Source: Candidatus Coliplasma caballi (lineage in GTDB: Bacteria; Bacillota; Clostridia; Oscillospirales; CAG-382). From it: 10,307 nucleotides of DNA. The notes below the pieces were generated by a model, which was not told where the DNA came from, did not search any database, and was given only the letters and a program-made list of their open reading frames with translations. Both the position numbers and the translations under genes were made by a program. Within the stretch, counting starts at the first letter, position 1. Each line of letters starts with the position of its first letter. Location of the stretch: positions 1-10,307 of the forward strand of contig JAGHTH010000077.1 in the NCBI GenBank assembly GCA_018065365.1, given 5' to 3'. Below, piece by piece: positions 1 to 7,108 of this stretch.

Positions 1-145
1 CGCTTACGCCGGCTCCGGACTTTCGGTCTATACCGTCTCGATCTCGATCCACAGCGACGAACTCAAAAAGTACAAAACCCACAAAGAGATCATCGAAGCC
101 CCCAAATCCCTCGATTACATCTATCACATCGAGGAGATCGGATAA
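1..145 (+). CDS. C-terminal end of an unrecognised protein (partial, 5' end outside window)
   Basis: The frame beginning at base 2 is open from the window edge to a TAA at 143-145 and gives 47 residues. The peptide starts AYAGSGLSVYTVSISIHSDE and ends DYIYHIEEIG. It contains a hydrophobic stretch that looks like a beta strand (GLSVYTVSIS), then a Lys/Glu-rich segment (ELKKYKTHKEI) that is probably helical. Codon use is C/G-rich at third positions like the other genes, which supports real coding. I do not recognise the family from this fragment and assign no function. The gene runs towards the minus-strand operon, and the two are separated by a palindrome and a terminator. The start, length and N-terminal domains lie outside the window. 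Confidence 0.7.
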   Translation, partial: AYAGSGLSVYTVSISIHSDELKKYKTHKEIIEAPKSLDYIYHIEEIG

Positions 146-159
146 TTGAAAATGTGAAT

Positions 160-197
160 TACGGGGAGAACTTTTTTAGAAAAAAGTTCTCCCCGTA
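160..197. repeat. Perfect 38-bp palindrome (18-bp arms), terminator-like or dispersed repeat
   Basis: The left arm tacggggagaactttttt (160-177) is exactly complementary to the right arm at 180-197, with two bases (ag) between them. The outer half of each arm is G/C-rich and the inner six pairs are all A-T. It lies 14 bp after the stop codon of the plus-strand gene, so it may help terminate that transcript. However, the plus-strand sequence after the stem (cccttttcaaaaaacc) lacks a clean U-run. The perfect symmetry could also mean a short dispersed repeat of the kind found between clostridial genes. The structure is seen directly; its role is inferred. Confidence 0.75.
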
Positions 198-220
198 CCC
201 TTTTCAAAAAACCGAATGTA

Positions 221-248
221 AAAAAGCAGAGCCGTCAAGCTCTGCTTT
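221..248 (-). terminator. Rho-independent terminator at the end of the minus-strand operon, probably bidirectional
   Basis: The arms aaagcagagc (223-232) and gctctgcttt (239-248) pair perfectly around a six-base loop. Read on the minus strand, the GC-rich stem gcagagc/gctctgc is followed at once by five U residues, starting 14 nt after the stop codon of the C39-like gene. That is the standard intrinsic terminator form. On the plus strand the stem is followed by a U-rich stretch (tttcttcttatcttttt), so it may also stop transcripts arriving from the left-hand gene. Its position between two convergent genes fits this. Confidence 0.85.
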
Positions 249-261
249 CTTCTTATCTTTT

Positions 262-948
262 TCATCCGATCAGTCCCTTTGCGGCATCAAACACCGCGTC
301 GGACTCTTTTTGCGTAACACCCCGGAACAGCAGCACGTACCCGTCCACTTTCACATACCCCGCGGACAGCGTGCCAAAGGTCAGCCAGTCCCCGCCGGTG
401 TGCGTAACGCCTTTTCTCCTGCGGTCGTACCTGCCCACGTCGCCGGGCAGCGGATCCAACACCAGCACCCGTTCCGTCGCGGGATCGTACCCGACCGCCG
501 CCATGAAATGCCCTTCCACGTGGATCGCCGCCGTACCGCCGTTTTGCAGGTGCGAAAGCAGTTCTTTCGTTTTGATGTTCCCATACCGGAACTCCGTCGC
601 GGAAAACCCGTACGTCCTGCCCAACTGCTTGCCCGCGTGCTGATACACCGAACGGTACACCCCGTTCACGCCGGACGGATTGTAAAGCCCGGCATCGTGC
701 GCCCACTCGCAGACCTCCACCAGATCGGCTTTGTACCCGTTCAGGTAATACAGCGCGTTGCAGAGCGACGCCAGACCGCACCCCGAATCCGCGATCGAAA
801 GATGCCCGATCATGATGTCCGCCCACGCGGGATCGGATTGCAGGATGTGCCGTGAAAGCCCCGCCTGCTCGTCGGCACTCTCCGCCGAAACGGCAAACGG
901 CAACAGCAGACACAGGCACAGAATTCCCGCCAATGCTTTCTTTTTCAT
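262..948 (-). CDS. Secreted C39-like (papain-fold) cysteine peptidase family protein
   Basis: The protein has 228 residues. Residues 1-22 form a signal peptide: a KKK start, a hydrophobic core (LAGILCLCLLLPFAV) and a probable cleavage site after AVSA. The mature part resembles the Peptidase_C39_2 family of double-glycine-peptidase-like proteins. Candidate catalytic residues are Cys57 in DSGCGLASLCNAL, His147 in EGHFMAAVGYD and Asp165 in VLVLDPLPGD, in the order Cys-His-Asp expected for this fold. No ABC transporter or transmembrane domain is present, so it is not a bacteriocin-export peptidase; the substrate is unknown. The ATG at 948-946 is chosen because it begins the signal peptide and overlaps the tgt stop codon by 4 bp (ATGA), suggesting translational coupling. 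The frame stays open upstream inside tgt, but that part is non-coding shadow. The local Shine-Dalgarno (aaagag) is weak. It is the last gene before the terminator. Confidence 0.8.
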   Translation of the reverse strand: MKKKALAGILCLCLLLPFAVSAESADEQAGLSRHILQSDPAWADIMIGHLSIADSGCGLASLCNALYYLNGYKADLVEVCEWAHDAGLYNPSGVNGVYRSVYQHAGKQLGRTYGFSATEFRYGNIKTKELLSHLQNGGTAAIHVEGHFMAAVGYDPATERVLVLDPLPGDVGRYDRRRKGVTHTGGDWLTFGTLSAGYVKVDGYVLLFRGVTQKESDAVFDAAKGLIG

Positions 949-2081
949 ACTCTTTGTGAGAACGCCTCGACCTTTTCTTCCTTGTATTGTTTCCAATACC
1001 CGCCGTCGATCGCGGCGCGGATCTCCTCCATCATGTTGTTGTAGAAATACAGATTGTGCAATACGCAAAGCCGCATTCCGAGCAGTTCGCGCGCCTTGAA
1101 CAAGTGCCGGATGTACGCGCGGGTGTAAGTTCTGCACACCGGGCAATCGCACTTTTCGTCGATCGGGCGCGAATCTTCCAAGAATTTGTTGTTGTTGAGG
1201 TTCAACAGTCCTTCGGACGTAAACAGATTGCCGTGCCGCGCGTTCCGCGAGGGCATCACGCAGTCGAAAAAGTCCACCCCGCGATCCACGCTTTCCAGAA
1301 TGTTGATCGGCGTTCCGACGCCCATCAAATAGCGCGGCTTGTCCTTCGGCATGAACGGCTCGACTTCCTCGATAATATGGTACATTTCGTCCGCCGTCTC
1401 TCCGACCGCCAGCCCCCCGATCGCAAACCCGTCGAGATCTAATTGCCGGATCTGTTCCATGTGGTGCTTGCGCAGATCGGGATAAACCCCGCCCTGATTG
1501 ATACCGAACAGCATCTGACTGCGGTTGATCGTTTCCTCCAGCCCGTTGAGCCGGTCCATCTCGTCCTTGCAGCGATAGAGCCACCGCGTCGTGCGCTCGA
1601 TCGACTTCGCGATATACCCGTGTTCCGCCACGGAAGAAGGGCATTCGTCAAACGCCATCGCGATCGTGGAAGCCAACCGCGACTGGATCTGCATACTGAC
1701 CTCCGGGCTCATATAGACCTTCGCCCCGTCCATGTGCGATTGAAACGTTACGCCGTCCTCTTTGATGTTGCGCAGATGCGCCAGCGAGAACACCTGAAAC
1801 CCGCCCGAATCGGTCAGCACGGGCTTGTCCCAGTTAAAGAATTTGTGAATGCCGCCCTGCCTGTAAATAATATCCTCGCCGGGACGGACGTGCAGATGGT
1901 AGGTGTTCGACAGTTCGACCTGGCATTTGATCTGTTTCAGATCGTAGGTCGAAACGCCGCCCTTGATCGCCGCGCTGGTGCCGACGTTCATGAACACCGG
2001 CGTCTGAATATCGCCGTGAACGGTCGAGAGCATTCCTCTCCGCGCGGTCCCTTCCTGCTTGTATAACGTAAAACTGCTCAT
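945..2081 (-). CDS. tgt: tRNA-guanine transglycosylase (queuosine pathway)
   Basis: This enzyme exchanges guanine-34 in the anticodon of GUN tRNAs for a queuosine precursor. The 378-residue sequence covers the whole TIM-barrel family, whose usual length is about 370-390. Visible motifs are TPVFMNVGT near residue 27, the acid/base Asp91 in LTDSGGFQVFS, substrate-binding Asp145 in FDEC, GGLAVGE at 222-228, nucleophile Asp273 in FFDCVMPSRNARHG, and the zinc ligands Cys311, Cys313, Cys316 and His342 (CDCPVC then LHNLYFY). Val in GGLAVGE is the bacterial form associated with preQ1 use, where eukaryotic enzymes have Gly. The ATG at 2081-2079 matches the family N-terminus (MSSFTLYKQEGTARRG). An upstream in-frame TTG at 2120 overlaps the mutL stop by 4 bp and would add 13 unlikely residues. 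The best Shine-Dalgarno (agaaagg) is rather far, about 12 nt. The gene overlaps the C39-like gene by 4 bp. Confidence 0.97.
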   Translation of the reverse strand: MSSFTLYKQEGTARRGMLSTVHGDIQTPVFMNVGTSAAIKGGVSTYDLKQIKCQVELSNTYHLHVRPGEDIIYRQGGIHKFFNWDKPVLTDSGGFQVFSLAHLRNIKEDGVTFQSHMDGAKVYMSPEVSMQIQSRLASTIAMAFDECPSSVAEHGYIAKSIERTTRWLYRCKDEMDRLNGLEETINRSQMLFGINQGGVYPDLRKHHMEQIRQLDLDGFAIGGLAVGETADEMYHIIEEVEPFMPKDKPRYLMGVGTPINILESVDRGVDFFDCVMPSRNARHGNLFTSEGLLNLNNNKFLEDSRPIDEKCDCPVCRTYTRAYIRHLFKARELLGMRLCVLHNLYFYNNMMEEIRAAIDGGYWKQYKEEKVEAFSQRV

Positions 2082-2116
2082 AGTTCTGATATGCCTTTCT
2101 GAACGATGAAAAAACT

Positions 2117-4039
2117 TCAACGGTCAAAGAATTTTTCCAGATCCCTGCGCGCCAGCGCGTGCATCACGGGGCGCCCGTGCGGACAATACCGCAGCTTCTC
2201 GTTTTCCATGAGTTGCCGTACGATCCATTCGTTGTGCGCCTTGTCGTTCGGAATGCCCGCCTTGACCGCCGCTTTGCAGGCAACGGTAAACAGCGCGCGA
2301 TCACATTTCTGCGCAAACGGAAGATTGCCGCCGCTCGCGAGATCGGAAGCAAACCCCTCCAATATGCTTTGCAGATCCTTGGTCCCCGCCAGCGTCGCCG
2401 GAACGGCGCGCACCAGCAGCGTTCCGTTTCCGAACGGCTCGACGCGGAAACCGTACGTTTCGAGATGCTCCGCGTTTTCGATCAACAGCGCACATTCTTC
2501 ACTCGTCAGATCGACCGGAATGCCGGACAGAAGTTCCTGCGAATGCACTTCCTTTTTTGCCGCCAACTGCTCGTACAGAATGCGTTCGTGCGCCGCGTGC
2601 TTGTCGATCATCAGCACTTCCGTGCGGGTTTCCACAAACAGAAACGCGTCGTACGCTTCGCCGATGTACTTGTAATAAGGCGCTTCCTCAAACACCGCCT
2701 GCCCCAAGTCCTCCGGGACGACCTTATCGAGTCCCTGCTTCTTTGCGGGCATCGCGGGAGGCACTTCTTTCACGGGAAGATCTTCCGCGGATTCGGGCTG
2801 TCGGAATTCTCCGCGCGTCCGCAGGTCGAAATACAAGTTTTCTTCCTCTAAATCGGCTTTGAACTGCCGCGCCGCCGGCTTTTGCGGTGCCGGCTTCCGT
2901 ATTTCCGTTTGGAATGCCGCCGGAACGGAATTTTCCGGCTTGGCGGGCGTTTTTCCGTAAGGAATCCCGGGCTGCGCCGCGGGAGAAGCGGCAGAAACCT
3001 CCGCCGTATTTTCCGGCTTCGGCTGCTCGTTCCCGGCGGGCGCTTCCGCGCTCTCCTCCCCGGAAAGCGTGCTCTTGACGGCGTAATACACCGCCGAAAA
3101 AATCTTTCGCTCGTCGGCAAACCGGATCTCCAGCTTCGCCGGATGCACGTTCACGTCGGTCAGCGTGCAGGCAAGTTCCAAAAACAGCACCGCCGCGGGA
3201 TATTTCCCGTGCGGGAGGTAGGAACGGAACGCTTCTTCGAGCGCCGCCATCATCGTTTTGGAACGGATCGGCCGCGAATTGACGTAGAACATCTGCATCG
3301 CGCGGGAGCCGCGCGCGCCGTCGGGCTTGCAGACGTACCCGTGTACGCGCACCCCCTCCAACGTGTAATCGACCGGCGAAAGCCCGACCGAAAACGCTTT
3401 TCCGTAGATCGAATGCAAAACAGACAGCAATTTCCCGTCGCCCTGCGTATAGAATTTCCGCTCGCCCTCGACCGAAACCGAAAACGACACCTCGGGATGC
3501 GAGATCGCCGCGCGCTCGCAGACGGACACGCAGGCGGAGCCCTCGGTTACGTCTTTTTTCAGAAATTTCTGCCGCGCGGGCGTGTTGTAAAACAGGTCCT
3601 TGACGATCACGGTCGTCCCGTCCGGACACCCCGTATCGACCATCACGATGCCGTTTTCGTCGGCGGTCAGACGCGTGCCGACCTCCTCGGACGCGTGTTT
3701 GGAAATGATCTCCATGCGGGACACCGAGCCGATCGCCGCGAGCGCTTCGCCGCGGAAACCGAACGTCAGAACACCGCCGAGGTCGCTTCCCTCCCGGATC
3801 TTGCTCGTCGCGTGCCGTAAGAGCGCTTTCGGCATATCGTCGCGGTAAAACCCTTTGCCGTTGTCCGTGATCCGCAAAAACGACCTGCCGCCGCCCTTGA
3901 TCTCCACGGAGATACGCGTCGCTTCCGCGTCCAGCGCGTTTTCAAGCAGTTCCTTGAGCGCCGACGCGGGCCTGTCCACGACTTCGCCCGCCGCGATCAT
4001 ATTCGCGGTCTGCGCGTCCAATACGTTGATGATCCCCAT
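2117..4039 (-). CDS. mutL: DNA mismatch repair protein MutL, endonuclease type
   Basis: MutL couples mismatch recognition by MutS to strand incision. The 640-residue protein starts with a GHKL ATPase domain (about 1-325): catalytic Glu33 in LLENALDA, DNGKG at 59-63, HATSK at 76-80, GFRGEAL at 94-100 and DVNVHPAK at 295-302. A Pro/Ala/Glu-rich linker (about 327-445) follows. The C-terminal dimerisation and nuclease domain has DKHAAHERILYE at 479-490, matching the DQHA-x2-E-x4-E metal site with Lys in place of Gln, plus ACKAAVKAG at 587 and CPHGRP at 619-624. This is the nicking type found in bacteria without MutH. QELLSG at 501-506 lies where the clamp-binding motif sits in Bacillus MutL (inference). 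The start has a good Shine-Dalgarno (aaaggaag, 7 nt spacing). It is 30 bp downstream of mutS. Confidence 0.98.
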   Translation of the reverse strand: MGIINVLDAQTANMIAAGEVVDRPASALKELLENALDAEATRISVEIKGGGRSFLRITDNGKGFYRDDMPKALLRHATSKIREGSDLGGVLTFGFRGEALAAIGSVSRMEIISKHASEEVGTRLTADENGIVMVDTGCPDGTTVIVKDLFYNTPARQKFLKKDVTEGSACVSVCERAAISHPEVSFSVSVEGERKFYTQGDGKLLSVLHSIYGKAFSVGLSPVDYTLEGVRVHGYVCKPDGARGSRAMQMFYVNSRPIRSKTMMAALEEAFRSYLPHGKYPAAVLFLELACTLTDVNVHPAKLEIRFADERKIFSAVYYAVKSTLSGEESAEAPAGNEQPKPENTAEVSAASPAAQPGIPYGKTPAKPENSVPAAFQTEIRKPAPQKPAARQFKADLEEENLYFDLRTRGEFRQPESAEDLPVKEVPPAMPAKKQGLDKVVPEDLGQAVFEEAPYYKYIGEAYDAFLFVETRTEVLMIDKHAAHERILYEQLAAKKEVHSQELLSGIPVDLTSEECALLIENAEHLETYGFRVEPFGNGTLLVRAVPATLAGTKDLQSILEGFASDLASGGNLPFAQKCDRALFTVACKAAVKAGIPNDKAHNEWIVRQLMENEKLRYCPHGRPVMHALARRDLEKFFDR

Positions 4040-4069
4040 GGTTTCACTTCCTTTCGCCTTCGGATTTCT

Positions 4070-6646
4070 TTATTCGATCATCTTTTTGAGTTCAAACAGC
4101 AAACTCATCGCCTCGTACGGCGTGAGCAGATTGAGATCGGTGTTTTTGATCTTTTCGATCGCCGCGTCCGCGGAAAGATCCGCAAACGTGATCGCGTCGT
4201 CGTCATCGTCCTTTGCTTTCGCCGACGCGGACGGCAGAACGATGCCCGCGGATGTCAGTTCCGCAAGGACCTGCTTTGCACGGTTGACCACCGTGTTCGG
4301 AACGCCCGCCAACGCCGCGACCTCGATGCCGTAACTGTCGTCGGCGGCACCGCGCACGATCTTGCGCAAAAAGATGATGTCGCCGCCGCGCTTTTTGGCG
4401 GCGATGTGGTAATTCAGAACGCCCGGAAGCGTCCCCTCCAGGTCGGTCAGTTCGTGGTAATGCGTCGCGAACAGCGTCTTGGCGCCAATCTTCTGACAGG
4501 TATGCTCCGCGACGGCTTTCGCGATCGACATTCCGTCGAACGTCGAGGTGCCGCGCCCGATCTCGTCGTAGATGATCAAGCTCCGCTTGGTCGCATTCTT
4601 CAGGATCTCGGCGACCTCGTTCATTTCCAGCATGAACGTCGAAGTCCCCGACGCCAGATCGTCGGACGCGCCGATCCGGGTAAAGATGTGATCGACCACG
4701 CCGATCCGCGCCGAAACCGCCGGCACGAACGATCCGATCTGCGCGAGCAGAACGATCAGCGCGACCTGCCGCATATACGTCGATTTACCCGCCATGTTCG
4801 GCCCGGTGATCAGAAGCAGCCGGTTCGTGTTCCCGTCCAGCAGGCAGTCGTTCGGGACGAAGTATTCGCCTTTCAAAAACCGTTCCACGACGGGATGTCT
4901 GCCGCCCTTGATCTCGATGCGGTCGGACTGATCCACCTCGGGGCAAACGTAATCGCACTCTCTCGCAAGTTCCGCGAAGCCGCACAGAACGTCCAATTCC
5001 GAGATCGCCGCGGCGGTCGCCTGTAACTGCGACAGCGATTCCAGCACGAAATCGCGCAGCGCCACGAACAGATCGTATTCCAGCGCGCAATCGCGATCGT
5101 GCGCGCCCAACACCTGCGCTTCCATTTCCTTGAGCTGCGGCGTGACGAAACGCTCGCCCGTGGTCAGCGTCTGCTTGCGGATATATTCTCCGGGTACCAT
5201 TCCGAGATACCCTTTGGAAACTTCAATGTAATAGCCGAACACCCGGTTGTACCCGACCTTCAAAGAACGGATGCCGGTGCGGTTGCGCTCGGCTTCCTCG
5301 ACCTGCGAGATCAGCGTTTTTCCGTCGCTCATCAGGATCCGCAGTTCGTCCACAACGGCGTTGCAGCCCTGCTTGATGATCCCGCCCTCTTTAACAGAGA
5401 GCGCCGGCTCCTCCGAGATCGTGTCGGAAATCGCCTTCGCGACGTCTTCCAGCGGATCGATCCGCTCCGAAAGATCGGTCAGAAGATTGCCCTTGTCCTT
5501 TAACAGCGCAAGCTGCTCGCGGATCGGCGGCAGCAGCTTCAGCGTGCGTTCCAACGCTTTGAGGTCGCGCGCGTTTGCCGAGCCGTACACCAATTTGGTG
5601 GACAGACGCTCCACGTCCACGCAATCGCGCAACAGCTTCATGATCTCACCGCGCGTGATCGAATCATCGTACAACGCCTGCACCGCTTTCTGACGGGCGC
5701 GGATGCTCATGCAGTTTAAGAGCGGCTTTTCCACCCATTTCTTCAAAAGCCGCGCGCCCGCGGACGTTTTGGTGCGGTCGATCGTATGGAGCAGACTCCC
5801 CTTGCGCTCGCCGCCGCGCATCGTCTCGCAAAGTTCGAGATTTCTTCTTGAAAAACTGTCGATCCCGAGGTAACTCTCGGGCGAATAGAACACCGGCGTT
5901 TTGAGATAGCCGAGGTCGGTCTTCTGGGTGTGGCGCAGGCGGATCAGCAGCATCCCGATCGCGCTCTCCGCGTAGGAATCTCCCGCGCCCTCTCCGAACT
6001 GTTCCCGATACGCCGCGATCGGCTTGTTCCCGCCGGCGTCTTCCTCGGAAAGCGGCGTCATCATCGCGCCGTACCGCGTGCGGAAGCGCTCCTGCAATTC
6101 CTCCGGGAATTCCGCCGTATGCAGAACTTCTTTCGGCCCGTAGGCAGCCGCCTCGGAAACCAGCAGATCGCCGCAGCGGTCGCCCAGCAATTCCAGCGCA
6201 AAGATCTCGCCCGTCGAAACGTCCGCGAACGCCGCCCCGTACCCGTCGGGCGCAGTATAAACCGACGCCAGATAGTTGTTGTCGCGGTCGGACAGGAATC
6301 CGCCCTCCGTAACCGTTCCGGGACTCACGATGCGGATCACGTCGCGCTTGACCAGCCCTTTTGCCGTCGCGGGATCTTCCAACTGCTCCACGATCGCCAC
6401 GCGGTACCCTTTCTCCACGAGTTTGGAAAGGTACTGATCCAGCGCGTGATACGGAACGCCGCACATCGGCGCACGTTCTTCCAGACCGCAGTCCTTGCCG
6501 GTCAGCACGAGATCCAACTCACGCGACGCCGTTTTCGCGTCGTCAAAGAACATCTCGTAAAAGTCGCCGATCCGGATCATTATAATGCAGTCCGGGTTTT
6601 GTTCCTTGATTTGATTGTATTGCACCATCATGGGCGATAACGCCAT
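4070..6646 (-). CDS. mutS: DNA mismatch repair ATPase MutS
   Basis: MutS binds mismatches and small loops, then acts as an ATP-driven sliding clamp that recruits MutL. The 858-residue protein is full length for MutS1. The mismatch-binding motif GDFYEMF (27-33) contains the wedge Phe29 and Glu31. Connector, lever and clamp domains follow; the core includes GYNRVFGYYIEVSK at 465-478. The ATPase has Walker A GPNMAGKST (615-623), signature STFMLEM (669-675), Walker B IIYDEIGRGTST (691-702, Asp694 and Glu695) and ATHYHEL (727-733). A run of five Asp (813-817) precedes the C-terminal helix LLTPYEAMSLLFELKK. The ATG at 6646 is preferred because gagagg lies 9 nt upstream and MALSPMMVQYNQIK matches the family start. 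In-frame starts at 6655, 6688 (ATG) and 6691 (GTG) would add up to 15 residues, mostly encoded by a hairpin repeat. Confidence 0.98.
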   Translation of the reverse strand: MALSPMMVQYNQIKEQNPDCIIMIRIGDFYEMFFDDAKTASRELDLVLTGKDCGLEERAPMCGVPYHALDQYLSKLVEKGYRVAIVEQLEDPATAKGLVKRDVIRIVSPGTVTEGGFLSDRDNNYLASVYTAPDGYGAAFADVSTGEIFALELLGDRCGDLLVSEAAAYGPKEVLHTAEFPEELQERFRTRYGAMMTPLSEEDAGGNKPIAAYREQFGEGAGDSYAESAIGMLLIRLRHTQKTDLGYLKTPVFYSPESYLGIDSFSRRNLELCETMRGGERKGSLLHTIDRTKTSAGARLLKKWVEKPLLNCMSIRARQKAVQALYDDSITRGEIMKLLRDCVDVERLSTKLVYGSANARDLKALERTLKLLPPIREQLALLKDKGNLLTDLSERIDPLEDVAKAISDTISEEPALSVKEGGIIKQGCNAVVDELRILMSDGKTLISQVEEAERNRTGIRSLKVGYNRVFGYYIEVSKGYLGMVPGEYIRKQTLTTGERFVTPQLKEMEAQVLGAHDRDCALEYDLFVALRDFVLESLSQLQATAAAISELDVLCGFAELARECDYVCPEVDQSDRIEIKGGRHPVVERFLKGEYFVPNDCLLDGNTNRLLLITGPNMAGKSTYMRQVALIVLLAQIGSFVPAVSARIGVVDHIFTRIGASDDLASGTSTFMLEMNEVAEILKNATKRSLIIYDEIGRGTSTFDGMSIAKAVAEHTCQKIGAKTLFATHYHELTDLEGTLPGVLNYHIAAKKRGGDIIFLRKIVRGAADDSYGIEVAALAGVPNTVVNRAKQVLAELTSAGIVLPSASAKAKDDDDDAITFADLSADAAIEKIKNTDLNLLTPYEAMSLLFELKKMIE

Positions 6647-6660
6647 ACCGTTCATCCTCT

Positions 6661-6709
6661 CATCACGACGAAGTCGTGTATATCTCATCACGGCGTCAGC
6701 CGTGCATCA
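6661..6709. repeat. Two tandem 25-bp palindromic hairpin units between the YlbF-family gene and mutS
   Basis: Two units begin with catcac at 6661 and 6686, a period of 25 bp. Each folds into a six-pair stem. Unit 1 is cacgac (6664-6669) / gtcgtg (6673-6678) with loop gaa. Unit 2 is cacggc (6689-6694) / gccgtg (6699-6704) with loop gtca. The stems differ at one pair, A-T against G-C, and both sides changed, which indicates selection for the stem or copying of a palindromic family. A third catca (6705-6709) contains the stop codon of the upstream YlbF-family gene. On the minus-strand transcript the two hairpins lie between that stop codon and the mutS Shine-Dalgarno. They could affect transcript processing or partial termination; this is inference. 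Confidence 0.75.
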
Positions 6710-7105
6710 ATGACAACCTCCGCAGCTCGAGCAGTTTCCGCTGCACGCGCCGCCCTCAACGTCCTCGGGCATCACGACCGAACGGATCCCGCGGTCAATG
6801 TCGGAAATGATCTCCGAAATGACCTGCTCCGCCTGCTGCATTTCCTGCATCCGCGCGTTCATCATGATCGCGTCGTAGGTTTCCTTGAGTTTGTCGGTGA
6901 TCTCGCCGATCAGCACGTCGTCGCGTTCCGGCTTTGCGCCCTCGTCGCGAAGCATCTGCCCCTGCATATTGTACTCGTTGATCAGCGTAACCAGTTCGCC
7001 GTCCGCGATATACGCTTCCTTGACGGCGGTGTAATGCTTGACCGCGTCGCAATCGCGCAGCGCGTTCAGAAAATTTTCCAATGCTTCTTTCAGTTTCTCG
7101 TCCAT
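6707..7105 (-). CDS. YlbF/YmcA-family protein with C-terminal four-cysteine cluster
   Basis: The protein has 132 residues, is mostly helical, and resembles the Com_YlbF/YmcA family (formerly DUF964). In Bacillus subtilis YlbF and YmcA, with YaaT, form the Y-complex that assists RNase Y in mRNA maturation and affects competence, sporulation and biofilm formation. The charged helical part covers about 1-108 (for example YTAVKEAYIADGELVTLINE at 25-44). The tail carries Cys121, Cys125, Cys128 and Cys131 (CSGNCSSCGGCH), a plausible Fe-S or metal site; the B. subtilis complex is reported to hold Fe-S clusters. The position between miaB and mutS matches ymcA in B. subtilis, but I cannot separate YmcA from YlbF by sequence alone, so no symbol is given. 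The start has a good Shine-Dalgarno (aaagga), which lies inside the end of miaB; the gap is 3 bp. Confidence 0.87.
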   Translation of the reverse strand: MDEKLKEALENFLNALRDCDAVKHYTAVKEAYIADGELVTLINEYNMQGQMLRDEGAKPERDDVLIGEITDKLKETYDAIMMNARMQEMQQAEQVISEIISDIDRGIRSVVMPEDVEGGACSGNCSSCGGCH

Positions 7106-7108
7106 TTT

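Noticed and set aside
154..855. A 233-codon plus-strand ORF across the spacer and the C39-like gene
   Set aside because: It begins inside the palindrome, runs through the terminator, and is antisense to a gene with a convincing catalytic triad.
949..1644. Upstream extension of the C39-like ORF to 460 codons
   Set aside because: The extension lies entirely in a non-native frame of tgt and is Arg/Gly-rich. The signal peptide at the ATG at 948 marks the real start.
2082..2120. TTG start for tgt overlapping the mutL stop codon
   Set aside because: It would add 13 residues with no counterpart in the family; the ATG at 2081 gives the usual N-terminus. The weak, distant Shine-Dalgarno leaves some doubt.
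2882..3820. A 312-codon plus-strand ORF and a 301-codon minus-strand ORF in other frames of mutL
   Set aside because: Both are Arg/Ala-rich shadow frames of the ATPase domain of mutL, where all GHKL motifs are intact in the called frame.
4070..6646. Frequent GATC sites around mutS and mutL, suggesting Dam/MutH-type strand marking
   Set aside because: The many GATC sites can be explained by frequent ATC isoleucine codons after G and similar codon bias. MutL has its own endonuclease motifs, so MutH-directed repair is not expected.
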